A DNA stretch of 64,000 nucleotides from Lachnospiraceae bacterium (GTDB taxonomy: Bacteria > Bacillota > Clostridia > Lachnospirales > Lachnospiraceae), in assembly GCA_009911195.1 (NCBI GenBank), contig QXWV01000045.1:1-64000 (forward strand), given 5' to 3'. A program made the position numbers and the translations under genes. Under the pieces are notes generated by a model. That model had not been told where the DNA came from and did no database searches. It was given only the letters and a program-made list of their open reading frames with translations. Shown here piece by piece: positions 1-8,336 of the stretch. The first letter of the stretch is position 1. The number at the start of each line of letters is the position of its first letter.

Positions 1-3
1 TAT

Positions 4-37
4 AAAAAAGGCTATACGTTGCCGCATAACCTTTTTT
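4..37 (-). terminator. Intrinsic terminator of degV
   Basis: On the minus strand an imperfect stem (AAGGTTATGC paired with GTATAGCCTT, with G-U wobbles) is followed by a run of T. It begins about 20 bases after the degV stop. The A-run on the other side could let it work in both directions. Confidence 0.7.
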
Positions 38-56
38 GCTTACCAATGATATTTCC

Positions 57-917
57 CTATATTTTTTTTGAACAGGCAACCGCCAGCGAACCTGGTCCGA
101 TGTGGCAGGCGATGCTTAAGGATAACGGGTCAGTGTGGATGTCGAAACCCGGAAATAATTCCAACAGTTCTGCCCTTAAAGCCGTTGCTGCTGCTTCATT
201 GTCCGTGTGGGCAATCTGTAGCCAAATGCTATCTTTGTCCACTCCTCCGAAGCGGTTAATCATATCATTTTTAATAGCGTTTATCATAATTGTTTTTCCT
301 TGGCTGGTTGTCCTTGCTTTCGCAAATGCATCCAATTTATCCCCTTGTATCTGCAGCACTGGTTTCAGCTTTAATAACGTTCCAAGGGCTGCCGCCGCAG
401 GAGTAATCCTTCCACCCTTTTTCAAATAATATAATGTATCCAACATAATATAGATGCTGGAATTAAATTTATCATTTTCCAGAAAATCTTTTATCTCTGT
501 GGCATTCTTCCCCTGCCCTGCCAGCTTTAATGCGTCTAAAACGGATTGTCTTTGTGTTACGGAAATCCTTTGGTTATTCACCACCTGTACCTTGCCCTCG
601 TAGTCCTGGGCAAGCATCATAGCGCTTTGGCAGGAACCGGACAAGCCGCTGCTCATAGGGATATGCACTATCTCATCATATTCTTTTAAAACTTTATCCC
701 ACAAGTTCATCACCGATTCGGGGGAAGGCTGGCTGGTCACCACATCATCCCCATTGGCCAGGCGCTCATAGAACTCTTCCTGGGTCAAACTAATATCTTC
801 AAAGAAGGTTTCTTCATTTACCATAAAAGGCATGGGAAGCACATAAATCCCTAACTCCTCCGCCTGCTTTTGCGTAATCCCGCTGTTGCTGTCCGTTACA
901 ATTCCAATTCTTGCCAC
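57..917 (-). CDS. DegV family protein (FakB-like fatty-acid-binding protein)
   Basis: 286 residues, full length for DegV/EDD-fold proteins. These bind a fatty acid and, as FakB, present it to the kinase FakA for phosphorylation and entry into phospholipid synthesis. Visible hallmarks are the N-terminal IVTDSNSG strand-loop, TSQPSP around residue 61, MSSGLSGS around 90 and LKKGGRITPAAAALG around 165. A FakA homologue lies about 2.3 kb upstream on the same strand, so a partnership is plausible but inferred. The start is GTG: the family motif begins directly after it and there is no other usable start. Its Shine-Dalgarno is unusually far away, with a small hairpin between (separate entry). Membership is secure; the bound lipid is unknown. 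Confidence 0.92.
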   Translation of the reverse strand: MARIGIVTDSNSGITQKQAEELGIYVLPMPFMVNEETFFEDISLTQEEFYERLANGDDVVTSQPSPESVMNLWDKVLKEYDEIVHIPMSSGLSGSCQSAMMLAQDYEGKVQVVNNQRISVTQRQSVLDALKLAGQGKNATEIKDFLENDKFNSSIYIMLDTLYYLKKGGRITPAAAALGTLLKLKPVLQIQGDKLDAFAKARTTSQGKTIMINAIKNDMINRFGGVDKDSIWLQIAHTDNEAAATALRAELLELFPGFDIHTDPLSLSIACHIGPGSLAVACSKKI

Positions 918-951
918 TATATCATACCGTACTGTGGTGCAGTACTCTCCT
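918..951 (-). promoter_or_regulatory. degV translation start region with hairpin between SD and GTG
   Basis: Read on minus, AGGAG (947-951) is followed by a perfect 6-bp hairpin, GTACTG-5 nt-CAGTAC (929-945), then 11 bases and the GTG start (915-917). The linear SD-to-start distance is 29 bases, too far for normal initiation. With the hairpin formed the effective distance falls to about 12. The fold is seen in the sequence; its effect on translation is inferred. Confidence 0.5.
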
Positions 952-984
952 TTCCCTTTCCATTCATCATCTTATATATTACTG

Positions 985-3039
985 TCAGATTGTCCAAAAG
1001 TCAACTGCGTTAAGCACATTATCCATATACTTTCCCAGCATTTCATTCTCTGGTTTTTCCAACATGGCATCTTCTTCCAATAATTTGTCCGCATATTTTG
1101 CCGCCGCTTTCAATATATCTGTATCCTGGTAAATATCCCCTAGCTTAAAATCCATCAGACCACTTTGCCGTATCCCAAACAAATCCCCCGGCCCACGAAG
1201 CTTCAAATCTTCCCCGGCAATATAAAAACCGTCATTGGAATGATTTAAAATCTCCAGCCGGTCAAAATTTTGTTTTTTTCCAGAACCATTGATAAAAATA
1301 CAGTAGGACTGGCTGTCGCCTCTTCCAACCCGGCCTCTGAGCTGATGCAACTGGGCCAGGCCGAAACGTTCCGCATTTTCCACCATCATTACGGTAGCAT
1401 TGGGCACATTGATTCCCACCTCTATTACGGTTGTGGATACAAGCACATCAATATTATGGGCGGCATATTCTTCCATAATCCTATTTTTATCCGCCGGGCG
1501 CATTTTTCCGTGCAGGCAGGCAATCTGTATCCGGGATGGAAGTATGCTTTTCAACTTTTCTGTATAAGATACTACATTTTCCACCCCATCCGTTTCCCCT
1601 TCTTCCACCATTGGACAGATGACATATATTTGATGCCCCATCCCTACTTCCTTTTCTATGAAGCGGTATGCCTTTTCACGGTACTCCGTTCCAACTACAC
1701 AGTTTTTAATCGGAAGCCTGTCCGCAGGCAGCTCATCTACAATAGAAATATCCAAATCACCATAAAGAATCAAGGCCAATGTCCTGGGAATGGGGGTAGC
1801 GCTCATTACCATTACATGTACCCCTTCCCCTTTTCCGGCCAGCCTCTCCCTTTGCCGTACACCAAACCGGTGCTGTTCATCCGTCACAACTAAGGCCAGC
1901 TTCTTGTACTCCACCTTTTCCTGTATGAGAGCATGGGTTCCGATAACCACATTAACCTCCCCACGCCTTATTTCTTCATAAGCTTCCCTTTTCTCTTTGG
2001 CTGTCATAGAACCGGTCAGGAGCACAGGGCGAAAAGGAAGCTGATATTGTTCCGTCAGTTTGCTCATGGTTTCATAATGCTGGCTGGCCAGTACTTCCGT
2101 AGGTGCCATCATCGCCCCCTGATAACCATTAGCAACACACATTAGCAATGCCAGAAAAGCGAGGATTGTTTTTCCGGAGCCTACATCCCCCTGTATCAGC
2201 CGGTTCATAGCGTTTTTTCCCATAAGGTCCTGTCTGATTTCCTGCCATACCTTACCCTGTGCTGTGGTCAGGGAATAGGGCAAAGCCTCTATCAACCGTT
2301 TTGTCTGGGCAACTTCCATCATTGGATAGCCGCTTTCCAAATCCGTCCGGTGCTCCTTGCACTTACGTAGTGCCAATAGGAAAATAAAAAATTCATCAAA
2401 GACAAGCCGCTTCCTCGCCTCCAGCATCCTGTTATAATCCGGCGGAAAATGAATTTCCTCCATGGCCTGACGGTAAGAGGAAAGCTGCATCTTTCCGCGA
2501 ATCCACTCCGGCAAATAATCCTTTTCCAAATCGATGGATGCAAACGCCTGTTTCACCGACTTTGCCACCATATGATTTGTAAGCCCTGCAGTCAGTGGAT
2601 ACTTTGGCTGCAGCACATCCATCAATTTAAAATATTCTTCAGGCTTATATATTTTTGCCTGTTCCATGATAAGCTTTCCGTTTCTATTTTGGGGAATCCC
2701 CCTGAAAATGTAGAAATAACCTTTTTTTAGAATATTTTTTATATAAGGGGTATTGAAATAGGTCATGAATACTTCTCCGGAAGTATCTTTGGCCGTAAAA
2801 TTTATGATGGTCAGATTCCGCACTTTTTTTGCCGTTATGTTTCCAACAAGACATGCCCTAATAGAACATACATCCCCGGAAACCGCATCCTGAATGAGTA
2901 ACGGTTGGGAAAAAGTTTCGTAATCCCTTGGATAATTGTGGAGCAAATCTTCGATGTTTCGGATATTTAATTTAGCAAAGAGCTTGGCGGTTTTTTCGCC
3001 CACTCCCTTTAAGCTGGTGATGGTTTGACTGGCGTCCAT
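985..3039 (-). CDS. recG: ATP-dependent DNA helicase RecG
   Basis: 684 residues from the chosen ATG. RecG is a monomeric superfamily 2 helicase that regresses stalled replication forks and processes branched DNA. Seen in order: an N-terminal helix-hairpin segment (LKGVGEKTAKLF), the OB-fold wedge domain, Walker A GDVGSGKT near residue 285, the helicase box VTDEQHRFG, SATPIPRT, and the C-terminal TVIEVGINVPNA and QLRGRVGRG motifs. The open frame extends 71 codons further upstream, but the ATG at 3039 has a strong SD (GGAAGGAGC) and gives the usual family length. The upstream part overlaps a terminator hairpin, so it was excluded. The fakA-recG order is the common Firmicutes arrangement. Confidence 0.96.
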   Translation of the reverse strand: MDASQTITSLKGVGEKTAKLFAKLNIRNIEDLLHNYPRDYETFSQPLLIQDAVSGDVCSIRACLVGNITAKKVRNLTIINFTAKDTSGEVFMTYFNTPYIKNILKKGYFYIFRGIPQNRNGKLIMEQAKIYKPEEYFKLMDVLQPKYPLTAGLTNHMVAKSVKQAFASIDLEKDYLPEWIRGKMQLSSYRQAMEEIHFPPDYNRMLEARKRLVFDEFFIFLLALRKCKEHRTDLESGYPMMEVAQTKRLIEALPYSLTTAQGKVWQEIRQDLMGKNAMNRLIQGDVGSGKTILAFLALLMCVANGYQGAMMAPTEVLASQHYETMSKLTEQYQLPFRPVLLTGSMTAKEKREAYEEIRRGEVNVVIGTHALIQEKVEYKKLALVVTDEQHRFGVRQRERLAGKGEGVHVMVMSATPIPRTLALILYGDLDISIVDELPADRLPIKNCVVGTEYREKAYRFIEKEVGMGHQIYVICPMVEEGETDGVENVVSYTEKLKSILPSRIQIACLHGKMRPADKNRIMEEYAAHNIDVLVSTTVIEVGINVPNATVMMVENAERFGLAQLHQLRGRVGRGDSQSYCIFINGSGKKQNFDRLEILNHSNDGFYIAGEDLKLRGPGDLFGIRQSGLMDFKLGDIYQDTDILKAAAKYADKLLEEDAMLEKPENEMLGKYMDNVLNAVDFWTI

Positions 3040-3100
3040 GGGATGCTCCTTCCATATGTGATATGTTTTTATAATTTGACAGATATAGTGGTATACTTCT

Positions 3101-3157
3101 AAAACAAAACCCTGCTTATGCAGGCCACGTACCTGGGCACACATGAGCAGGGCTTTT
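3101..3157 (-). terminator. Terminator between fakA and recG
   Basis: Minus-strand stem AAAGCCCTGCTCATG paired with CATAAGCAGGGTTTT, with a loop of about 20 nt, followed by TTTTGTTTT. It starts about 40 bases after the fakA stop. It would limit readthrough into recG, leaving recG partly dependent on its own promoter. Confidence 0.6.
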
Positions 3158-3193
3158 ACCTTTTGTATTCTGGAGCAGAAGTATGTTATGATT

Positions 3194-4864
3194 CTACTCC
3201 GCTGAAATAATATAATAATAAATCGGCTGGCCGCCATATTGCAGCTCCACATCGCATTTTGGATACCTGGCCTCTACTTTTTCCCTCAGTTCTTCTGCTG
3301 TTTCTTCCGCAACTTCCGAGCCATAATAAATGCTGATGAGTTCTTTATCATCTTCCATCATATCTTCAATCATGCGGAAGGTAACATCCAAAAGGTCTAA
3401 ACCGTTGGAAAGGATACCGCTGTCGCCGATTCCCATATAGTCCCCTTGTTTGATTTCTTTATCATCAATTATAGTATCCCTTACAGCATAAGTTACCTGT
3501 CCGGTACTTACCGATTTGATTTCTTCTATCATGGTCTCCGTATTTTCTTCCATGGAAAGTTCCGGCACAAAGTTAATGACTGCTGTAATCCCCTGGGGAA
3601 CCGTTTTGGTAGGGATGACAATAATTTTCTTGTCCTCTGCCATATGGGCTGCCTGTTCTGCCGCCAGTATAATATTTTTGTTGTTTGGCAGGATATAGAC
3701 CGTATCGGCATTCACTTTCTCTACCGCATCCAACATATCTGCCGTGCTGGGATTCATCGTCTGCCCGCCTTCAATAATATAATCAATGCCAAGCCCCTTG
3801 AAAATTTCCTGTATCCCGTCGCCTGCCGAAACAGCAATAAAGCCTACATCCTTTTTCTGGGGAGGCTCTTCCTCCACTGCCTCTTCTTTCTGTTTTCCTG
3901 ACATTTTAAACAGCTTCTCCTCATGCTCCAACCTCATATTGTCAATTTTCATGTTGGAAAGGGCGCCGTATTTTAATGCTTTTTGTATTGCCAAGCCCGG
4001 GTCATTGGTATGTACATGTACCTTGACCACGTCATCATCAGCAACTACTACAATGGAATCGCCAATGGATTCCAGATAAGCTTTAAAATCCATTTCCTGT
4101 TTAATGTTGAAATTCCGGTTCAGCATAATAATAAATTCCGTACAATAGCCGAATTTAATATCCATCTGTGCCTGTACATCTATATTCGATGCCATGCCTG
4201 TCTGTGTACGCCCTGCTGTAATATTGGAAACTTTAAAATCTACTTCTTTGCCCAGGAATGCTTCATATGCACCTTTCAGCACCTGCATAAGCCCCTGTCC
4301 GCCAGAATCTACTACGCCAGCCTGTTTCAGCACCGGAAGGAGTTCCGGCGTTTTTTCCAACACTTCATCTGAATACTGGATAATTTCTTTAAAGAAAGTT
4401 TCCAAGTTTTCTTCTCCGTTGTCAGCCAGTTCCCTTGCTTTTTGTGCGCCTCCCTTTGCTACCGTAAGAATCGTGCCTTCTTTTGGTTTCATAACAGCTT
4501 TGTAGGCAGTTTCCACAGCTTTTTCCAAGGCATCCGCAAAAATCTTCGTATTCAGTTTTTCATGTTCCCTTACGCCTTTCGTAAAGCCACGGAACAATTG
4601 TGACAGAATAACGCCTGAATTTCCTCTTGCACCCCTTAATGAGCCGGAAGATATTGCTTTGCACAACACGGCCATATCCGGTTTTTCCATAGCCGAAACT
4701 TCTTTGGCCGCGGACATAATGGTTAAGGTCATATTCGTTCCGGTATCGCCGTCCGGAACAGGAAATACGTTCAGTTCATTAATCCATTCTTTTTTCTCTT
4801 CCAAATTTTTTGCGCCAGCTAAGAACATCTTAGAAAGCATCTCAGCGTCGATTGTTTTGACCAC
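3194..4864 (-). CDS. fakA: Fatty acid kinase FakA (DhaL/DAK domain, YloV)
   Basis: 556 residues, typical length. FakA phosphorylates FakB-bound fatty acids with ATP in the cytosol. The N-terminal DhaL nucleotide-binding domain shows FPVPDGDTGTNM at residues 34-45, whose Asp residues coordinate Mg-ATP, and LRGARGNSGVILSQLFRGF near residue 75. The C-terminal half (after about 310) is the FakA-type domain. Start is GTG, with AAGGAGG upstream. It lies 14 bases after the Asp23 gene (YloU), the usual partner order. The closest FakB candidate in the window is the DegV protein at the left end. Confidence 0.93.
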   Translation of the reverse strand: MVKTIDAEMLSKMFLAGAKNLEEKKEWINELNVFPVPDGDTGTNMTLTIMSAAKEVSAMEKPDMAVLCKAISSGSLRGARGNSGVILSQLFRGFTKGVREHEKLNTKIFADALEKAVETAYKAVMKPKEGTILTVAKGGAQKARELADNGEENLETFFKEIIQYSDEVLEKTPELLPVLKQAGVVDSGGQGLMQVLKGAYEAFLGKEVDFKVSNITAGRTQTGMASNIDVQAQMDIKFGYCTEFIIMLNRNFNIKQEMDFKAYLESIGDSIVVVADDDVVKVHVHTNDPGLAIQKALKYGALSNMKIDNMRLEHEEKLFKMSGKQKEEAVEEEPPQKKDVGFIAVSAGDGIQEIFKGLGIDYIIEGGQTMNPSTADMLDAVEKVNADTVYILPNNKNIILAAEQAAHMAEDKKIIVIPTKTVPQGITAVINFVPELSMEENTETMIEEIKSVSTGQVTYAVRDTIIDDKEIKQGDYMGIGDSGILSNGLDLLDVTFRMIEDMMEDDKELISIYYGSEVAEETAEELREKVEARYPKCDVELQYGGQPIYYYIISAE

Positions 4865-4878
4865 AACAAATTTCCTCC

Positions 4879-5238
4879 TTAATCAATCACTCTTACACCT
4901 TCTACAAAGATGTTGATTTTCTCAATCCCAATACCAGTAAATTCTTCCACCTTATACTTTACATTGCTAATCAGATTATCGGACACGGCCAATATGCTGA
5001 CACCATACGAAACGATTACATGGAAGTTAAGAATTAGCTTATTGTTGTGAAGGGAAACGCTGATTCCCCTTGTCATGCTGTCCATCTTTAAAAGCTTAAC
5101 CAGACCATCCTTCACATTTACGCCGGCCATGCCGACAATACCAAAGCATTCCATGGCGACTGACCCCGCATACTGCGCAATTACTTCGTTGTCAATAGCT
5201 ATATTTCCCATATGGGTATCCATAGAAAAAGCTTTCAT
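4879..5238 (-). CDS. Asp23/Gls24 family envelope stress protein (YloU)
   Basis: 119 residues. This is the small Asp23/Gls24 (DUF322) fold found across Firmicutes beside fakA. It shows GNIAIDNEVIAQYAGSVAMECFGIVGM at the N-terminus, split by the family into a conserved strand-helix, and IEKINIFVEGVRV near the C-terminus. No membrane segment is present. The molecular role is not firmly established; family members associate with the envelope or with cell-wall stress. SD is AAGGAGGG. It is the first gene of the unit leading into fakA and has a near-consensus promoter upstream. Confidence 0.9.
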   Translation of the reverse strand: MKAFSMDTHMGNIAIDNEVIAQYAGSVAMECFGIVGMAGVNVKDGLVKLLKMDSMTRGISVSLHNNKLILNFHVIVSYGVSILAVSDNLISNVKYKVEEFTGIGIEKINIFVEGVRVID

Positions 5239-5300
5239 AATATCCCTCCTTAACCTTTAGTCCTGAAAATGTCCTGCTTCCAGATATACATATATGATGT

Positions 5301-5329
5301 ATTATAACCGTTATTTGGTAAAGAAACAA
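5301..5329 (-). promoter_or_regulatory. Sigma-A promoter for the Asp23-fakA unit
   Basis: On minus: -35 TTGTTT (5324-5329), 17-base spacer, -10 TATAAT (5301-5306). It faces away from the rpmB promoter in the same intergenic region. Confidence 0.7.
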
Positions 5330-5392
5330 GAAAATATTGAATTACAAAAAATATTTTTCCCAAAATAATTTTTCATAACATAAAATTTTTGC

Positions 5393-5421
5393 TTGCAATA
5401 TATGGTTTTATCTGCTATTAT
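5393..5421 (+). promoter_or_regulatory. Sigma-A promoter for rpmB
   Basis: -35 TTGCAA (5393-5398), 17-base spacer, -10 TATTAT (5416-5421). It lies 37 bases upstream of the rpmB ATG, which has a strong GAGGAGG SD. Confidence 0.75.
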
Positions 5422-5458
5422 ACTAATGTTGCGAGTATAATTCTGAGGAGGTGCTAAA

Positions 5459-5644
5459 ATGGCTAAATGTGATATTTGTGGTAAGGGCGTCCAGTTTGGT
5501 AACAACGTAAGCCATTCTCATAGAAGGTCCAACAGAATCTGGCATTCCAATATCAAAAACGTAAAGTGCAAAGTGAATGGCGGCGCTAAAAAAATGCATG
5601 TTTGTACACGTTGTTTAAGGTCTGGCTTAGTAGAAAGAGCTTAA
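5459..5644 (+). CDS. rpmB: 50S ribosomal protein L28
   Basis: 61 residues, the normal length. L28 is a structural protein of the large ribosomal subunit. It has the sequence core GNNVSHSHRRSNRIW and a zinc-binding form: two Cys pairs at C4/C7 and C49/C52. It is monocistronic, with its own promoter upstream and a strong terminator about 30 bases after the stop. It is divergent from Asp23/fakA, as in many Firmicutes. Confidence 0.98.
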   Translation: MAKCDICGKGVQFGNNVSHSHRRSNRIWHSNIKNVKCKVNGGAKKMHVCTRCLRSGLVERA

Positions 5645-5674
5645 TGATGTGAAATAAAATTGTATGGAGCGTAT

Positions 5675-5704
5675 AAAAAAACAGCTAGAAAAGCTGTTTT
5701 TTTA
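5675..5704. terminator. Bidirectional intrinsic terminator
   Basis: AACAGCT-AGAA-AGCTGTT with A-run before and T-run after. It serves rpmB on plus and, with T-run on minus, the J-domain gene that ends at 5771. Confidence 0.85.
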
Positions 5705-5770
5705 TTTGGCCGCTGGCCACAAAAGCCAACCCTTGGGCAATACGAAAATGTTGGCCTCCAGTTTGTCCTA

Positions 5771-6319
5771 CTATCTGGCCCGGCTTCCCATTTCATAAGC
5801 CCTTTTCAGTTCTTCATATTCCCTAGTAATAATCTGTACCATTTCATGGTCACCCGTCACATTATCGGGATGGAACATTTTCATTAAATCCTTATATCTC
5901 TTTTTCAGCGTCAAATAACTGTTTACCCCGCTGAACATCATTTCCGCCACTTGGGAATGATGGGAAAATCCTTGGCTTTCATAAGCATATGCGCTTCTCT
6001 TGGAATTAAACTTGTCCTTTTCCCTTTGAAGCCTATGCCGGTCCTCGTCCAGTTGGATATAGCCCTGCTGAAGTATCTTCAATTTCTGCTCCAGCAAGCG
6101 GTTTTCCTGTTCCAGCCGGCCTTTTTCTACATCCATTTTATGCTGCTGCTGTTTCATTTCCTTTTCAAAGGATTTTTTTTCTTCCTCAAACTTCCGCTGC
6201 TTGTCTTCCAGTTCCCTCTGCGCTGTTTTCAGCCGCAAGTCTTCCCTTACGAACCATGCTTTCGTTTCCCTCAAATCTTTTTCAGTTCCGTCCTTTAAAA
6301 TATTTTCCATACTTTTCAT
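5771..6319 (-). CDS. Coiled-coil protein with C-terminal J-like domain
   Basis: 182 residues from the ATG that follows AAGGTG. Residues 30-108 are a nearly continuous charged coiled coil (Glu/Lys/Gln rich). Residues 134-178 resemble a DnaJ J-domain: SYLTLKKRYKDLMKMFHPDN, with the HPD triad at 150-152, then a helix with YEELKRAYE. The HPD motif normally stimulates Hsp70 ATPase, so a DnaK co-chaperone or adaptor role is possible. No Gly/Phe region, zinc finger or substrate domain of a classical DnaJ is present. The frame stays open 40 codons further upstream, but without an SD and overlapping the neighbouring small gene. Specific function unknown. Confidence 0.75.
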   Translation of the reverse strand: MKSMENILKDGTEKDLRETKAWFVREDLRLKTAQRELEDKQRKFEEEKKSFEKEMKQQQHKMDVEKGRLEQENRLLEQKLKILQQGYIQLDEDRHRLQREKDKFNSKRSAYAYESQGFSHHSQVAEMMFSGVNSYLTLKKRYKDLMKMFHPDNVTGDHEMVQIITREYEELKRAYEMGSRAR

Positions 6320-6410
6320 TTCCCCACACCTTCGTATCCTATCTCTGATTCCCATGCGGCCATACAATGGCCAGTATACTTGGGCATCAGCACAGATTGG
6401 CCGATTGCAT

Positions 6411-6554
6411 TCAGTCACAATAATAGAAATTGTAACCAATCAACAACAGCAATGCACAAATAATTAATCCTACAAGCCTGCTGGTGAAAAACAGAAGCAT
6501 AAGCAGCATCCCTACTGCAATCCAAAAGGCTATAAAACCAATCATTTTTTTCAT
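6411..6554 (-). CDS. Small membrane protein, 47 residues
   Basis: A short gene with ATG preceded by GCGGAGATG. The protein begins MKKMIGFIAFWIAVGM and has two hydrophobic stretches (about residues 4-22 and 28-43) separated by TSRL, so it looks like a two-helix membrane hairpin ending in NFYYCD. It lies 91 bases upstream of the J-like protein on the same strand, so the two may be co-transcribed. No family recognised; support is the SD, hydrophobic composition and position. Confidence 0.65.
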   Translation of the reverse strand: MKKMIGFIAFWIAVGMLLMLLFFTSRLVGLIICALLLLIGYNFYYCD

Positions 6555-6653
6555 GCTACATCTCCGCTTATGCTCCTTACTTTATCCTATGCCCTATCAT
6601 TCCAAATGATGAATAAATTTAGCTATAAAGAAGACAATAAACATCTGTAAAAC

Positions 6654-7049
6654 TTAATCTTCCTCCGGAAAAGCAATATCTACAGCCGTTTTATCATCCG
6701 GCAGCTCTTCTTTTTCGTCGGGTTTTGTAAATTTGTCTACAATATCTGGAATCATATCCAATATTTTTGTCATAGTATCCTGATTTTTCACATTTACCAG
6801 CTTTGTAGCGCCGTTTTTGATTACAAGCACTGCGCTGGGGGTCATTTTCCCTGAAAAACCGCCACCACCGCCACTCTTTTTATCTGCTGCACTGGCCCCT
6901 GCCCCTACTCCAAAACTTACATCCACAAGGGGAAGAATAATCGTATCCCCTACTTGAGTTGCTTCCCCAACCACTGTTTTTGTGGACAATACGCTATTCA
7001 TGCCATTCATCAATGATTCGATTACTTCTGCAAAGTTATTTTCTGCCAT
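6654..7049 (-). CDS. gerW: GerW family sporulation protein (YtfJ)
   Basis: 131 residues, full length for the GerW/YtfJ family. In Bacillus the protein is made in the forespore and is needed for normal germination. Visible features are VVGEATQVGDTIILPLVDVSFGVG, split by the family signature, a Gly-rich loop (KKSGGGGGFSGKM) and the conserved PSAVLVIKNG strand. It starts directly after the stop of the DUF2953 gene (TAA then ATG), so translation is probably coupled, and this pair is conserved in Clostridia. It is good evidence for a spore-forming host. Confidence 0.93.
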   Translation of the reverse strand: MAENNFAEVIESLMNGMNSVLSTKTVVGEATQVGDTIILPLVDVSFGVGAGASAADKKSGGGGGFSGKMTPSAVLVIKNGATKLVNVKNQDTMTKILDMIPDIVDKFTKPDEKEELPDDKTAVDIAFPEED

Positions 7050-8009
7050 TTAAGCATCCTCCCTTTTCAGCATTTTCAATAATTTCCTTATATTTTTGTC
7101 CATATATAATTTCAAGGCGGCAATCAAAAAAACAATAACTGTAATTTTTCCTTTGATATATAAGTCGCCTTCCACTATTTTCTCTTCAAAATCAGCCTGT
7201 AAAAATACATGCCTTCCAACCAGTGGATAAAGCATTCCGTAAATCGCCATTATCTGCCCTGTACCGGACGGGTCATCCAGCCCTATGAGCAAATTAATAC
7301 TGCATTTATGTGGCCTGACCATCTTTAATATCCGGATAAGCTGCCTTTTTGCATTTTGAAATGCGCTGCGGAAGGTTTCCCCCTGCAATAAGTTGGCGTA
7401 ATACCGAATATTCTCCATAGTGCTTTTTATTTTACCACATAATTCCTGTATTGTGTACTCAATATTTCTTATCGCTTCTAAAAGTTTTCGGAAAAAACGG
7501 ATAAGGGCGGCAAAAAACTCTTTGAAGGGATTTCTTTTCCTTTCGGGGTTTTGTTCATTTTCTACGCTTTCTTCCCCTCTTAAGATTTCTTTTTGCCCGA
7601 AACTTTCCTCCCTTCCGATACGTTTTTCATTCCCCAGGACTTCTTCGCTACTTAAGCTTTTTTCTGTTCCGGAATTTTCTTTTCCTTTTTGCCGTTTTTC
7701 TTTATCTTTCTTGTCTTTCAGCGAGCCTTTTTTCTTTTTCCGGGAGGAATTGAAAATGGGAATGCCTAATATCCTTATTCTTAAGCCAGTGTTTTCTGGA
7801 TAGGAGAAAACCGCGCTTATGGTGTGGATAAGCCATGTGATTTTAATTTCTATCCAAAGGGGCTCTTCCGCTCCCAGCTTGCCATCCGCCACAATGCGGT
7901 ATCTGATAGGCACAAAGAGTACGAAAATAATGGCAAGCAAAAGGATACCTATAACCGCCACCAGAAAAATCCCTATTATTTTCATTATCAGTAATAATAT
8001 GTGCAGCAT
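7050..8009 (-). CDS. DUF2953 membrane protein with charged insert
   Basis: 319 residues. The N-terminal membrane helix is at about 2-31 (LLLIMKIIGIFLVAVIGILL region). VPIRYRIVADGKLG follows and the C-terminal half has LLIGLDDPSGTGQIMAIYGM, both typical of DUF2953. A highly charged, low-complexity segment at about residues 85-165 (KKKKGSLKDKKDK, then loosely repeated GNEK, GREES, GQKE and RGEES units) separates the two conserved parts. It is coupled to gerW downstream and lies 9 bases after the upstream 105-residue gene. Role unknown; a spore function is inferred from context. Confidence 0.88.
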   Translation of the reverse strand: MLHILLLIMKIIGIFLVAVIGILLLAIIFVLFVPIRYRIVADGKLGAEEPLWIEIKITWLIHTISAVFSYPENTGLRIRILGIPIFNSSRKKKKGSLKDKKDKEKRQKGKENSGTEKSLSSEEVLGNEKRIGREESFGQKEILRGEESVENEQNPERKRNPFKEFFAALIRFFRKLLEAIRNIEYTIQELCGKIKSTMENIRYYANLLQGETFRSAFQNAKRQLIRILKMVRPHKCSINLLIGLDDPSGTGQIMAIYGMLYPLVGRHVFLQADFEEKIVEGDLYIKGKITVIVFLIAALKLYMDKNIRKLLKMLKREDA

Positions 8010-8018
8010 ATTTACCTC

Positions 8019-8336
8019 TTAATCATTTTCCGGGAACAAAAATTTCTTTAAATCGGGATATCCGTTTTTGGCCAGGGCTGCTTTGGTAATGTCCACTACG
8101 ATGTCTACAGCCTCCTCATGGCCTTTGGCTATGCCTATAATGTATGGCGGATGTTTTTTGTAGTATTTTTGCTGAAGGAATGCACAATGGTATATTTCCA
8201 ACTGGTCATTGCCCGATGCGAGAGCTATGACGTAAACTTGCAACTGGCCTGCATTGTGCCGCAGCTTCCATTTTACTTTATTGGGGTTTTTGATTCCCTG
8301 TCCTACGTAGAGGTTTTTGTAAAATTTTATTTTCAC
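8019..8336 (-). CDS. Conserved hypothetical protein, 105 residues
   Basis: I do not recognise a named family. The protein is basic and soluble, with a beta-rich N-terminal half (KIKFYKNLYVGQGI, QLQVYVIALASG) and a C-terminal helix (EAVDIVVDITKAALAKNG) ending YPDLKKFLFPEND. No signal peptide or membrane helix. It is the first gene of the unit that continues into the DUF2953 gene (9-base gap) and gerW, so a sporulation-linked role is possible but only by association. Confidence 0.7.
   Translation of the reverse strand: MKIKFYKNLYVGQGIKNPNKVKWKLRHNAGQLQVYVIALASGNDQLEIYHCAFLQQKYYKKHPPYIIGIAKGHEEAVDIVVDITKAALAKNGYPDLKKFLFPEND

Noticed and set aside
1270-1893. Long plus-strand reading frame opposite recG
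   Set aside because: Antisense to conserved RecG helicase motifs, with no SD and His/Tyr-rich shadow composition.
3040-3252. N-terminal extension of RecG
   Set aside because: The downstream ATG has a strong SD, and the extension covers the fakA terminator hairpin.
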